The notes: generated by a model not told the origin, from the letters alone. 33,936 nt of DNA from Eubacterium sp. (GCA_017477505.1 JAFUVQ010000014.1:1-33936); one strand, 5' to 3'. Shown: positions 9,150 to 18,560, counted from the first letter of the stretch. Numbers and translations are program-made.

Positions 9150-9953
9150 ATGAGATCACAAAGCAGGACAAACCACCATACATTTGTCATATGTGCATAT
9201 AAAGAAAGCCCGTATCTCGCGGAATGCATTGAATCCCTTATGGATCAGAGTCTGAAGTCCAAGGTCATAATGGTAACCTCGACTCCCTGCGAGTATTTAA
9301 AGGGTATGGCTGAAAGATACCATATACCACTTTATGTAAACCCTGGAAAATCAGGAATAACCGAGGATTGGAACTATGGACTCAGTCTGGTGGAGACCAA
9401 GCTTGCAACCATCGCTCATCAGGATGATATCTACTGTCCTGATTATACCGAGACTATGATAAACAATCTGAAATATATCAAGAAACCTATACTCCTCTTC
9501 TCTGATTACGGAGAACTGAGAAATGGCAGGAAGGTTGCAGTGAACAGAAATCTCAGGATAAAGAAGCTTATGCTGCTACCGCTAAGACCGGGGATTGCCA
9601 GGAGAAGCCGCCTGATAAGACGTTTCATACTTTCCTTCGGTGACCCGATATGCTGTCCTTCCGTTATGTATGCAATGAGAAATATCAATCTTCCGCTATT
9701 TGAAAACCACTACTCATGCAGTGAGGACTGGGAAGCATGGGAGAAGCTTTCAAAGGAAAGCGGGGATTTTATCTACATCCCTAAAATTCTTATGTATCAC
9801 AGGATACATGAAGAATCCACAACAACAAAAGCCCTCACTGAGGGCTCTCGAATAAATGAAAATTATGAAATGTACAAAAAGTTCTGGCCAGCTCCCATAG
9901 CCGGGATGCTTAACAAGTGGTATACCCGGTCCGAAGAGTCGAACGAACTTTAA
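9150..9953 (+). CDS. Family 2 glycosyltransferase
   Basis: A 267-residue GT2-type enzyme. The N-terminus has TFVICAYKESPYLAECIESL, a GT-A opening strand and helix, and AHQDDIYCPDYT near residue 90 stands where the metal-binding DxD-type motif lies. A later CSEDWEAWEKL matches the usual catalytic-base ED region. Start choice: the frame is open from 9108, but the ATG at 9150 is preceded by GAGG with a 6-nt gap and sits right after the preceding stop, so I use it. It is the third gene of the GT2-DUF2304-GT2 operon. Its 3' end carries the hairpin that probably terminates the opposing operon. The sugar and acceptor are unknown; rhamnosyl or galactosyl transfer would be a guess. Confidence 0.88.
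   Translation: MRSQSRTNHHTFVICAYKESPYLAECIESLMDQSLKSKVIMVTSTPCEYLKGMAERYHIPLYVNPGKSGITEDWNYGLSLVETKLATIAHQDDIYCPDYTETMINNLKYIKKPILLFSDYGELRNGRKVAVNRNLRIKKLMLLPLRPGIARRSRLIRRFILSFGDPICCPSVMYAMRNINLPLFENHYSCSEDWEAWEKLSKESGDFIYIPKILMYHRIHEESTTTKALTEGSRINENYEMYKKFWPAPIAGMLNKWYTRSEESNEL
9815..9846 (-). terminator. Terminator of the minus-strand glycan operon, inside the opposing GT2 gene
   Basis: On the minus strand, AGCCCTC-AGT-GAGGGCT (9846-9830) is a perfect 7-bp GC-rich hairpin followed by TTTTGTTGTTG. It lies about 110 nt beyond the GT8 stop at 9959, inside the coding sequence of the convergent GT2 gene, where those bases are ordinary codons. Confidence 0.65.
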
Positions 9954-9958
9954 TGCTA

Positions 9959-10960
9959 TCATTTTTTCTTCTTACTGACTGCATGTTTTCTCTTCAGCAT
10001 AAAAGGCATCAGTGTATCAATGATAAAGAGTCTGGTGAGTGGAAACGGCTTCATTACGAAGTTGAATATACGCCAGCAGATGAAATACATTTTCCATCCT
10101 TCTTCATCCGGCGTATCCTTCCATGGAGTCTTCTCAAGATAAGCCTTGTACTCTTTTCTGAATCTGTTTGAATTACCTCTCCGCCAGGGTCTTTCCTCAC
10201 CGAGGAAATGAACTATGGCGGGGTTTTCTTTTATCCTTGCTATCTCCCCCTGTGAAAGAATGCTATAGTCGGTATTCTTTTTAATAAGTCTGTAATTATA
10301 AATATCATAGGTATTATGATAATTGTATGTGGGTGATATAGTAAGTATCTCATCCTTAAGACATCCGTTAATGGCATCCTGATCATTTGCAAAAAGATGC
10401 CCGCCATGCTTGCCGAAATAATCTATGATCCATTCGCCCGTATGACTCTTCCGCCAATTGTTGAGGTCGATAAGAAGCACTCCTGCATTGTGATATGGCC
10501 TCCTGGCAAGTCCCATTTCCTTCTTTCTTCTGAGGTTGCAGGTCGGTTCTATGGCCATTCCCACAGGATGAGTTCCCATGTCAGTCTGATAAAGACGTCT
10601 GAGGCTTCTTCTCACCATAGTATCCGCATCCAGATAGATTATCCTTTCAAGCTCTTCAGGAAGGAACCTGTCCAGAAGCAGTCTTGCAAGAACGATATCA
10701 TTCCAGCCTGCCGTATCGATCTTAAAATCAAAGTAACCCGGGATATCATCAATCTCGATGAATACCGCACGCCTCTCATGCTCCTCGTCTGCATAGCGCC
10801 CGATAAAATTCTCCAGTTTCTTCTCTGAATCCTCCGAAACATGAAGAGACATTATATAAATCGTTATGCTGTCGGCGAAACGGTTATTCTCCAAAAGGGA
10901 GCAGATACCTGCCGCTGCCTGAGGAACAAAATTATTATCAAAAATATATAAAATATTCAT
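9959..10960 (-). CDS. Family 8 glycosyltransferase (LgtC-like)
   Basis: A retaining GT8 enzyme of 333 residues, the family of LgtC galactosyltransferase and general stress protein A-like sugar transferases. The N-terminus MNILYIFDNNFVPQAAAGICSLLEN is the nucleotide-sugar-binding start; IYLDADTMVR holds the metal-binding DxD; YHNAGVLLIDLNNWR and NDQDAINGCL are conserved family blocks; VHFLGEERPW near the C-terminus matches the HxxGxxKPW motif that binds the diphosphate. The last about 40 residues are basic and hydrophobic and may hold it to the membrane. It is the last gene of the five-gene minus-strand run, and its stop lies 6 nt from that of the convergent GT2 gene. Acceptor unknown. Confidence 0.92.
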   Translation of the reverse strand: MNILYIFDNNFVPQAAAGICSLLENNRFADSITIYIMSLHVSEDSEKKLENFIGRYADEEHERRAVFIEIDDIPGYFDFKIDTAGWNDIVLARLLLDRFLPEELERIIYLDADTMVRRSLRRLYQTDMGTHPVGMAIEPTCNLRRKKEMGLARRPYHNAGVLLIDLNNWRKSHTGEWIIDYFGKHGGHLFANDQDAINGCLKDEILTISPTYNYHNTYDIYNYRLIKKNTDYSILSQGEIARIKENPAIVHFLGEERPWRRGNSNRFRKEYKAYLEKTPWKDTPDEEGWKMYFICWRIFNFVMKPFPLTRLFIIDTLMPFMLKRKHAVSKKKK

Positions 10961-10993
10961 GTCTGTCTCACATTCCTGTCCGTCATGATACTG

Positions 10994-11626
10994 CTACTTC
11001 AACCAGTGTACTTCTGTTACATAGAACACTTCACAGGAGCCGTCTCCTGTATCATCACGTGTTGTGCTTGAATTCCAGTAATACATATCGTCAGCTCCTT
11101 TGGTGGCAAATACATTTACAAGGTATCCCTTAAGCTCTATGTAATCACCGGTCTTTATCCTCATTACATCTTCTTTTACACTGACTGTTGCAGGAATTAT
11201 ATGATTGTTTGATGAACAACTGCTGATGCCTGCCACGCCGCCTGCCAAAGCTATATCCTCATAGCTGTCACATTCCCAAAAATACCATCTGCCGCTCTGT
11301 CTCCATCCAAAATCGATCCTGTCATTGTATTCCGCAACCTTACCCCATGCAAGCGCCAGGTCTTTAGGTGAAATCTTGGATGTGAAATCCATTCCGCCCC
11401 TATAGTCCCTGGTATGCACAACAAGTGCCTTGATATCATAGGAATACTGATAATTGTATTCCACATGATATCCGCCGGTATCAACCTCTGACTTGCCTGA
11501 TGCCTCTTTCTGGACAGGTGCCGGAATTCCCGGAACTGCGCGTCTTACCCCCTGATTCCTTCTCATACCATAAGCCGTAATAAAGATTGCCAGGAATAAA
11601 AGTACAATTATCAATACCTTTTTCAT
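10994..11626 (-). CDS. Membrane-anchored extracellular protein of unknown function
   Basis: No family recognised. About 210 residues: an N-terminal hydrophobic segment (MKKVLIIVLLFLAIFITAYG) acts as anchor or signal, then a Gln/Gly-containing linker, then a compact outer domain rich in Tyr and Trp (FGWRQSGRWYFWECDS; MYYWNSSTTRDDTGDGSCEVFYV), with Cys residues that could form disulfides. I use the ATG at 11626, 8 nt after AAGG and at the start of the signal segment. The frame could also begin at a TTG at 11659 that overlaps the LicD stop, but that adds a basic leader with no benefit. It sits between licD and the GT8 gene in the same run, so a role in placing or modifying the glycan is an inference from context. 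Confidence 0.75.
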   Translation of the reverse strand: MKKVLIIVLLFLAIFITAYGMRRNQGVRRAVPGIPAPVQKEASGKSEVDTGGYHVEYNYQYSYDIKALVVHTRDYRGGMDFTSKISPKDLALAWGKVAEYNDRIDFGWRQSGRWYFWECDSYEDIALAGGVAGISSCSSNNHIIPATVSVKEDVMRIKTGDYIELKGYLVNVFATKGADDMYYWNSSTTRDDTGDGSCEVFYVTEVHWLK

Positions 11627-11655
11627 ATAGTAAACCTTTCTCTTAATGAATGCCC

Positions 11656-12582
11656 TCAATCCGGCAGTTCCAGAATCTTAGGTACATGTGAATGCCTCTT
11701 CTCTACCGGAGGCCATGTCATATAATCTTTATATGCCAATGTAAGGTAGCTGTCAAATTCTTTGGGAACAGGTATCGTTGTATCTTCAAACGGTACTTCT
11801 ACAGTATCAAAAAGATCGTTATATCTGTACTGAAGCCCGAACATCTCATATCGTGAGTTTATTCCCTTCAGTCCCTTCTCCCTGTATTCTTCTCTGACCT
11901 TATCCGGAAGCTTTCTGATCCAGCACCAGGTCATATCCGTCACATAATCTTCTGCTTTTTTCGGTGATGTCCGTGCGGCCAGACTCCTGTACTTCTTATA
12001 CAGCTTTCCTGTACTGAGTCTGAACAGCCTTAGAAATGAATGTGACACGCCACATCCTGCTTCGGCACATTTTCTCTTAATCCCCTTAAGTCCGGGAGGC
12101 AGCTTCGGTTTCGGATAGGTTGCCAGCACCATGGCCTTATTCAGACAGTAACAGTGGAAAGCCAGTTTATTTCGCTTTTTCTTGTCAGCCGGCCAATAGT
12201 CCATGGGAAAGATATCTATATAGACTCCGCAGTGATATGTAAAATGAAGGTCTGTCTCTTCCACGAAGGTTGAATCCTTCCGGGTCAGCTTGGCAAATGT
12301 CATTACATATCCATCTGTAAGCCTTGGCTCCAGAAGCTCCATATCAGTACCGGTGAGTTCCTTCGGCGCAAGCTTTATAAGCTTCTCATAATCCTTTCTC
12401 GGCATAAGAAAATCCATGTCATCATCCCAGGGAATAAACCCCTTATGCCTTATAGCTCCGAGAGTTGTTCCGAAACCTGTTACAAATGTAAGATTGTACT
12501 TCTTACATATTTCAGAAAGTTTATGATAAAGTCCAAGCTCCATCTCTCTGATTTTAGCCAGTTGTTCCTCTTTATATTCCAA
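11656..12582 (-). CDS. LicD family phosphotransferase
   Basis: LicD-type enzyme of 308 residues, a nucleotidyltransferase-fold family that moves phosphocholine or another phospho-alcohol from its CDP-activated form to sugars on surface glycans and teichoic acids. The signature is near the N-terminus: FVTGFGTTLGAIRHKGFIPWDDDMDFLMPRKDYEKL, where GTxLGAxRHxGFIPWDDDxD carries the metal-binding acids. VYIDIFPMDYWP follows. Start choice: the first codon is TTG at 12582, preceded at 6 nt by AAGGAG; the next ATG would fall at residue 14, too near the domain, so TTG is preferred. Directly upstream lies the gene with a cytidylyltransferase domain, which could make the CDP-linked donor. The group transferred is unknown. 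Confidence 0.93.
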   Translation of the reverse strand: MEYKEEQLAKIREMELGLYHKLSEICKKYNLTFVTGFGTTLGAIRHKGFIPWDDDMDFLMPRKDYEKLIKLAPKELTGTDMELLEPRLTDGYVMTFAKLTRKDSTFVEETDLHFTYHCGVYIDIFPMDYWPADKKKRNKLAFHCYCLNKAMVLATYPKPKLPPGLKGIKRKCAEAGCGVSHSFLRLFRLSTGKLYKKYRSLAARTSPKKAEDYVTDMTWCWIRKLPDKVREEYREKGLKGINSRYEMFGLQYRYNDLFDTVEVPFEDTTIPVPKEFDSYLTLAYKDYMTWPPVEKRHSHVPKILELPD

Positions 12583-12588
12583 TACCGT

Positions 12589-12594
12589 CTCCTT
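12589..12594 (-). promoter_or_regulatory. Ribosome site deciding the TTG start of the LicD gene
   Basis: On the minus strand AAGGAG lies 6 nt before the TTG at 12582-12580. No ATG or GTG is available at that spacing, so this site fixes the unusual start. Confidence 0.8.
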
Positions 12595-12663
12595 ATTTAT
12601 CGTGAACTACCCGGAAACTCTATCAACGGAGCACCTGAGTTATGTTACTTTCGCTCCCGCCTG

Positions 12664-15600
12664 TTATCCGTTCATTTTCTCACGTATCTCTGTGCTACTG
12701 ATACCGTTGGTATATGACAAAAATTCCATATTCGACCCACGTTTCCTTAGTTCTTCCATGACATCATTCCAATGCCCTACATGGTCATCCCCTGAAAAAT
12801 GACAGTCGTAATGCAGCTGTTCCCATGCATCCAGCTTGTCCGTGTTTGAAAAATCAACAGGTATGACTCTGTCAACACACCTGAGTCCCTTTATGACCTC
12901 CATGCGGTCCTCAAGTGATATAACCGGCCTCTTGTTCTTGTAAAATTCGACCAGTTCGTCAGTCAGAACCCCGACTATAAGTATATCACATCTTTCTTTA
13001 CATCTTTCAAAAAGACGTAGATGCCCTTTATGGAAAAGGTCGAACACTCCCGGCACATAACCGACGTGATAAGGCTTTCCTGTTCCATTACGGATACGGT
13101 CACAGGCTGATGCATCCATAAGCCAGGCATGATCATCCGTATTCCTTACTTCCGATATAAACTCTTTTTCCTTTTCCTCAAACTCCTTAAGCATTTCCCG
13201 AGTAAAGCCGTATCTCTTATACATTTCATCCGCGGGCATATACATCCTTGCCTTAGGAGATGACTCAAAGAAATACCTTATGGTCCTGTACATAGCATAT
13301 TCCGGTGAAGCGCCTTTTGCTGCAAATTCCTGATCATAAAACAGAATGCAGTCTTTCGCACTGCTCATTTGCGGAATGTAAAATGCATTGCAGGGGGCAA
13401 GGTCCAGGAACACCTCTCCCTCCCCCTCTTCACTCATGTGGGCACTCATACGGATATATTCATATATAGCGTCAAAAATACCGATAAACTGCTCCTTTTC
13501 ATTTTCGATAAGCTTCTCCAGAACCGTCGAAAGCCCCTCATGCGCTATAAGCGGCATATCGAGAAATGTTCCGTATTCATCCATGCGAAGTTCGGTCTCT
13601 ACCACGGGAACTCCCGCCATTTTCAGTTTTTCGGTATAGAATTTAAGCTTTTTAAGCTGCTCTGCCCCTTCACTCCAAAGAGGTCTTTTATATACCCTTC
13701 CGGAATGTCTTACGGTTGTCGCCATGCCTCTGGCAGCTCCTCTGTCTGTAGTGACAACGGCATAATCTATATCTGACAGTTTTCCGTCCTTCGTGATTTC
13801 CAGAAGAAATGAATCTGACATAAAAGGAAGCGCACCACCATCTATCACATCCCCGAAGAGCCTGTGCTCCATGATATCCATACGGTGTGTTCCGTAATTA
13901 TAATCATTCAGTCTTTCCCTGGCATTGATACCCACCATGTAATCATCGGTAAATATCATCTGTGGCATAAGGATGTCAGGCACGGGATAATAGAATTTAT
14001 AACGGAAACTTCCATCACCGGCTTCTTCTATTATATCTTCCAGTTCTCCGCGAGTATAACGTCCGTCCATGGACATAATCTCATCACGGCTGTCCATACC
14101 CGATCTGTCACCGCAGAAATTTCTGAGTGCATATCTGTTCCCCGCAGCGAGAAGTATCTTTCCCTCCGGAGCAAGAGCCTTCATCCATCCGGCAAGTTTC
14201 CTCTTCAGACTGACAGCATCTCCTTTAACATCTAAGGAAATGATGTAATCATACTTCTCACTGTCTTCAGGAACCGAAGTAACTCTTCCACACCTTCTCT
14301 CCAAAAGTCCTCCGATAACTTCCGTATCCCCGTTATCGATAAGTAAGACGGAACTGTCCTTCTTAAACTCATACCAGTTAAGGGCAGATTCTCTGAGAAC
14401 CGTATTTCTGATATTCTTACTGAAACTGTCTGTTGCTTCTGCCGAAGATCTGTCAACATCATGTATTGCATATTGGGGAAGTTTGGAACGCCTTGCATTT
14501 ATAAGATAATGGAGGTCGATATCCCGTCTTCCTCCCCAAAGCTCATCATCTATCAGAACTTTATCATAAATATCAAGATCCCTGCCTCTTACAAATCTTA
14601 TAAATGCTTCAAATGGCATAGTGCCTTCATGAAGACGGAATGACGCTTCCGCTTCATATTCACCGAAGAACATAAGAAAATCATTTACAAAGTCAATCGC
14701 ACCGATCTGCATCCTCAGTGCCGCATCCGCATAACCTTTAGCCGGACCCGCATCAAAGATTTCTTCGAGATTTTCATTATAGCCTATGCAGGAGGCAGCC
14801 GCCTCCAGATAGGAATACTCCCTTAAAGATGCCTCCATATAAGGATTAAAATCAAAGAATGAACGCACTTTCATTCCGGACTTTTTCTCGTATCTGAAAT
14901 GATTTCTTGCATCAGCATGAAAATAATAAATAGCCGGAACCATTCCTGTCACATTTATGATGGCTGCCGGAATCCGCCCGCTGTAACCCATATCAAAGAG
15001 TGCCGTACCATATCCGGGCTGTTCTCCAAGTGTCTTGTTCAGGTAGTCTTTTATATGCTGCTTCGCCGCCATATGCTTCCCGGCGTCATAACGTTCTTTT
15101 ATGAATTTATCTATAAATGCTATAAATGAATCTTTAGTAAAATGCAGATTCCTTTCAAACTCAAGTATCTGCTCCTCTGATTCAGACCCTATATCTTCCG
15201 AATCTACTTCTGACAAGGCGTCTACCATACCGGTTTCCGACATGGTACCTTCGTTAAACCTGTCACAAAAACAAAGCAGCTTCAATATCTTCCCGGGTGT
15301 CTGATAAGTGATATCCACCGGAAGATCATAAAGGTCTTCAGCTTCATTTATTATTGCAGGAAGAAGTGACCTTCTTGATACATGAAGGTAATCTGAAGGC
15401 GGCAGTTCCGGATGAGTTTTTCTGTAGATATCATATGCGATTTTCGGAAGATAACCGTCACGTGCCATAAAGACAAGCCGTGAAACCCTGTCTCTTAGGA
15501 CATTTTCCGAAAGCCATTTGGTGAGTGACAGAAGATGCATTCCCAGAGCTCCGTAACCCACAAAATAAGGATCGGCATTATAATCTGAATCCGGTTCAAA

Positions 15601-16416
15601 GGAACGGAACGGGTCGTCAAAATATCTGTTAGCCGCCATGGCCCTCATGGCCCCGATTCCTACCGAAGTTTTGGCAGCCTCCCAATCCGTAAGATCTGTA
15701 CATATCTTCTCCACCTGATGTGAACAGCCAAATCTGTCATATACGGAAATGGCGGATGGAAGCCACATTGCCTTAAAACCTGCCTGCAGCGCCATCTTAT
15801 AATCCGACTCCCTGTTATCGCCGATATGGAATATGGCAGATGCCGGTACTCCCAGAGATTCTGAAACATATATGTAAAGATTTCCGGTAGTCTTTCTCTT
15901 TCCTGTATCTGATGAAACAAATATATCTTTATATCCTTCATATCCATTGATGAAAAGGATTTTTTCGATATGTTTTTTTTCAAGATACATATCCGAGGTA
16001 ATAATAACTTCCCTGCCTGAATCTATGGCCTCATCCCACAGTACTCTCCCGCTTTCCCTCGGTCTCAGAAGCTTACATTCAATACTGACCTCTTCCTGCA
16101 TCAGACTGTCGGTGATATGCTTATCTATACCAAATTCATCATGCAGAAGCTTATAAATATCTGTAAGCGTAATATCCTCAGCCGGATACTCACCCCTGAT
16201 TATCCTTCTCCTTAGAACTGATTCAGCTTCGTTTCTAAGCTTATGAAAGCTTATGGATGCATCTGACATTTCACCGAACATTTTGTCCAGAAGCTCAAAA
16301 ACATCCGTCGATCTCTCCAGCGGTCTTACCACCAGAGTATCAAAAACGTCAAAGCTTATTACTTCAATCCCGGGTTCTTTCATCGCCCTTTTTATATTTT
16401 CAATATCGTTACTCAT
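12664..16416 (-). CDS. Multidomain HAD / methyltransferase-like / cytidylyltransferase protein
   Basis: A 1250-residue cytoplasmic polypeptide with at least three enzyme-like parts. Residues about 17-225: HAD-type domain with motif I FDVFDTLV (Asp-23), ITSDMYLEKKHI and HIGDNRESDYKMA. Residues about 270-690: second half of a COG5610-like predicted hydrolase, with RLVFMARDGYLPK and FDMGYSGRIP. Residues about 690-800: Rossmann SAM-methyltransferase-like fold (VLLIDNGDTEVI, EGKILLAAGNRYALRNF), followed by a kinase-like or transferase-associated extension (GGALPFMSDSF) to about 1085. Residues about 1115-1250: TagD-like cytidylyltransferase with GVFDLFHKGHL (HxGH) and ISSTEIR. AGGAG is 4 nt before the ATG. 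It probably makes a CDP-activated polyol or similar donor, perhaps used by the LicD encoded next. The function of the middle domains is inference. Confidence 0.85.
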   Translation of the reverse strand: MSNDIENIKRAMKEPGIEVISFDVFDTLVVRPLERSTDVFELLDKMFGEMSDASISFHKLRNEAESVLRRRIIRGEYPAEDITLTDIYKLLHDEFGIDKHITDSLMQEEVSIECKLLRPRESGRVLWDEAIDSGREVIITSDMYLEKKHIEKILFINGYEGYKDIFVSSDTGKRKTTGNLYIYVSESLGVPASAIFHIGDNRESDYKMALQAGFKAMWLPSAISVYDRFGCSHQVEKICTDLTDWEAAKTSVGIGAMRAMAANRYFDDPFRSFEPDSDYNADPYFVGYGALGMHLLSLTKWLSENVLRDRVSRLVFMARDGYLPKIAYDIYRKTHPELPPSDYLHVSRRSLLPAIINEAEDLYDLPVDITYQTPGKILKLLCFCDRFNEGTMSETGMVDALSEVDSEDIGSESEEQILEFERNLHFTKDSFIAFIDKFIKERYDAGKHMAAKQHIKDYLNKTLGEQPGYGTALFDMGYSGRIPAAIINVTGMVPAIYYFHADARNHFRYEKKSGMKVRSFFDFNPYMEASLREYSYLEAAASCIGYNENLEEIFDAGPAKGYADAALRMQIGAIDFVNDFLMFFGEYEAEASFRLHEGTMPFEAFIRFVRGRDLDIYDKVLIDDELWGGRRDIDLHYLINARRSKLPQYAIHDVDRSSAEATDSFSKNIRNTVLRESALNWYEFKKDSSVLLIDNGDTEVIGGLLERRCGRVTSVPEDSEKYDYIISLDVKGDAVSLKRKLAGWMKALAPEGKILLAAGNRYALRNFCGDRSGMDSRDEIMSMDGRYTRGELEDIIEEAGDGSFRYKFYYPVPDILMPQMIFTDDYMVGINARERLNDYNYGTHRMDIMEHRLFGDVIDGGALPFMSDSFLLEITKDGKLSDIDYAVVTTDRGAARGMATTVRHSGRVYKRPLWSEGAEQLKKLKFYTEKLKMAGVPVVETELRMDEYGTFLDMPLIAHEGLSTVLEKLIENEKEQFIGIFDAIYEYIRMSAHMSEEGEGEVFLDLAPCNAFYIPQMSSAKDCILFYDQEFAAKGASPEYAMYRTIRYFFESSPKARMYMPADEMYKRYGFTREMLKEFEEKEKEFISEVRNTDDHAWLMDASACDRIRNGTGKPYHVGYVPGVFDLFHKGHLRLFERCKERCDILIVGVLTDELVEFYKNKRPVISLEDRMEVIKGLRCVDRVIPVDFSNTDKLDAWEQLHYDCHFSGDDHVGHWNDVMEELRKRGSNMEFLSYTNGISSTEIREKMNG

Positions 16417-16466
16417 GTTACTCCTAAATCATTTCTGTATATTTTCAGATTCCTATGGATCATATC

Positions 16467-18494
16467 CTACTTCTGTAACCACTGGGTAAGCTTCTCTGCT
16501 TCTTTATCCGCATCATTTTTCGAACACTGTTTTACATTATTAATACTTATAGCATCCACATCTTCATCCGAAACAACGCAGACTGCATTAATGTACGGCT
16601 CTGTAAAAAATGATTCTTCAATAGTGCAGTGAATATCACGATCGGTCTTTACTTTGTTTATATAATTTCTTCCCACTACTCCGCCTATTGAAACCGGATA
16701 ACCCTGTTCCATGTGCTTACTAGCTGCAGTGGATTCTTCTTTAGATGTAAATACAAGGCTTCTGGAATTAAGAAATACATTTCCCATGCTGAGAGATGTT
16801 TTGATACTTCCATTATCAAAAGTGCCGGCGATGCCTCCTATGCAGGATGTGTCATTACTTCTCTTTGTGATTGTTTCCCCATCCGGTTTAAATGTATCTT
16901 TTCCATATGTCATTTCCGCATCACCGATAAGAATATCAGCTTTGTTAACACATTTGGATATATAATATGTCCTCTCGTGTACATCCATGGAGTTTGTTCC
17001 ACGACCTATGATACCACCGACAGTAACACTGTCCTTTCCGACTGCTATCTTGCCTTCATTAAGACATTCATCAATATTAACGGTAAACACACCGGCATCT
17101 CCACCACCAAGTATACCACCGGCTAAAACATTTCCATACTCATTTTTAATATCACCGGTATTATGATCATGAATGATACTGACTGAATAATCAGCGTTTT
17201 TATTGAGGAGATTATTGTAAACAGTTCCAATAATGCCTCCGATATAATTCATGTCAGCTGAAACAGTACCTGAATTAGTACATTCTTCAATCTTTCCTGA
17301 TTTCTTCGTAGGGGAAACCTGTCCTACAATACCGCCTGATGTATCACGTGCCCAAACACTTCCGGAATTTTCACATGAAATCACACTGAAATCAGCTTCA
17401 TTTCCATTTATCTCACCAATAATTCCGCCAACTGTCGTTTCTCCGAAAACATTACCGTCATTTTTACATTTTTCAACAGTAATATTGGAATATGCTTTCT
17501 TCCCGGTAGCTCCATCTACTTCACCGGCTATTCCACCTACCTTTGAATTTCCTTTTATAATGCCCTCATTTATACATTCGTCCAATTTCAGATTGCTTCG
17601 ATCATAGGTATAAATCATTCCGGTCATGCCGCCCACTTTATCAGCCCTGGTATCTATTATGGTCCGGTTACAGAAATTCTTTATGGTTAGTACAGGTTCT
17701 TTTTCTTTATCCAAAGAACCTGCTTTGATTTCTCCGACCAGACCACCTACCATACTGCACTCAGTATTTACCTCAGTCATATCAATAACTCCTGAGGACA
17801 TGGCGTCTGTTACAGACGTATTGGACATCGCTCCTATAATACCACCGACAGAATAAGCGCTGTTTATTAAAAAAGTTGATTCAACCAGACAACTGCTGAA
17901 TTCAGAATCATAAGCTGTTCCTGCAAGTGTCCCGACATTTACTGAAGCTGCATTTACTCTTATAAATGAATTTTTTATATTTATATCGCAGATCTCAGCA
18001 TTTCTGACACAGCTGAATAATCCTACATCCTTATCTCCATAAGTTGATGCTACACCCACCAGGATGAAATCAATATATAATCCGCTGATACAGTGACCTT
18101 GTCCATCCAGATGTCCCTTAAAATTATCTATCGGCTTCCAGCCATATTCAGGAACAGCATCACTGCATGTACTGTTATCAAAATCAGGATTCAAATAGAT
18201 ATCATTCGTTAATACATAATAAGCCTCTCTATATGTACGATAATCATAAGCAGGATCCTCATTTCCTTCATCTGAAAGAACATACTGTAAGAGTGCAAGC
18301 TGCTTTTCATTTTCTATCTGAAAAGGATTATCAGCGCTGCCATCACCGCCGGCAAAGCTTTCTGAACGCTCTATCATTTTTCCCTGAAAAACCAGAGTGG
18401 ACTTATTCTGGGCATTTCTGACACTTAGCTTGGCTCCACACCCTGCTAAAACAAGCAAGATACATAAACACATGCAAATAATCGATTTTCTCAT
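16467..18494 (-). CDS. GLUG-repeat lipoprotein
   Basis: A surface lipoprotein of 675 residues. Residues 1-19 form a lipoprotein signal ending in the lipobox LVLAGC (Cys-19). An N-terminal part (GGDGSADNPFQIENEKQLALLQYVL, FKGHLDGQGHCISGLYI) is the usual lead-in of GLUG proteins. From about residue 170 onward, GLUG-type units repeat, seen as VGGIIGxI, VGGLVGEI, VGGIAGEV and AGGILGGG, each followed by a polar stretch and a Cys; these stack into a right-handed beta-solenoid in known relatives. They are adhesin-like or ligand-binding parts. AGGAG stands 7 nt before the ATG. It heads the five-gene minus-strand run and has its own promoter candidate at 18552-18560. The ligand is unknown. Confidence 0.88.
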   Translation of the reverse strand: MRKSIICMCLCILLVLAGCGAKLSVRNAQNKSTLVFQGKMIERSESFAGGDGSADNPFQIENEKQLALLQYVLSDEGNEDPAYDYRTYREAYYVLTNDIYLNPDFDNSTCSDAVPEYGWKPIDNFKGHLDGQGHCISGLYIDFILVGVASTYGDKDVGLFSCVRNAEICDINIKNSFIRVNAASVNVGTLAGTAYDSEFSSCLVESTFLINSAYSVGGIIGAMSNTSVTDAMSSGVIDMTEVNTECSMVGGLVGEIKAGSLDKEKEPVLTIKNFCNRTIIDTRADKVGGMTGMIYTYDRSNLKLDECINEGIIKGNSKVGGIAGEVDGATGKKAYSNITVEKCKNDGNVFGETTVGGIIGEINGNEADFSVISCENSGSVWARDTSGGIVGQVSPTKKSGKIEECTNSGTVSADMNYIGGIIGTVYNNLLNKNADYSVSIIHDHNTGDIKNEYGNVLAGGILGGGDAGVFTVNIDECLNEGKIAVGKDSVTVGGIIGRGTNSMDVHERTYYISKCVNKADILIGDAEMTYGKDTFKPDGETITKRSNDTSCIGGIAGTFDNGSIKTSLSMGNVFLNSRSLVFTSKEESTAASKHMEQGYPVSIGGVVGRNYINKVKTDRDIHCTIEESFFTEPYINAVCVVSDEDVDAISINNVKQCSKNDADKEAEKLTQWLQK

Positions 18495-18551
18495 TGCTAT
18501 ACTCCTATTCCGTCTCTATATTTAATCAGCTTAGAAAACCGTCTGAAAATG

Positions 18552-18560
18552 ATTATATCA
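18552..18560 (-). promoter_or_regulatory. Extended -10 promoter of the minus-strand glycan operon
   Basis: Read on the minus strand, TGATATAAT (18560-18552) is a TGn-TATAAT extended -10. No good -35 is needed. It would start RNA near 18545, about 50 nt before the GLUG gene, whose AGGAG site follows. Confidence 0.6.

Noticed and set aside
16711-17126. Long frames opposite the GLUG gene (16711-17856)
   Set aside because: They mirror the repeated codons of the GLUG gene on the other strand and lack ribosome sites.
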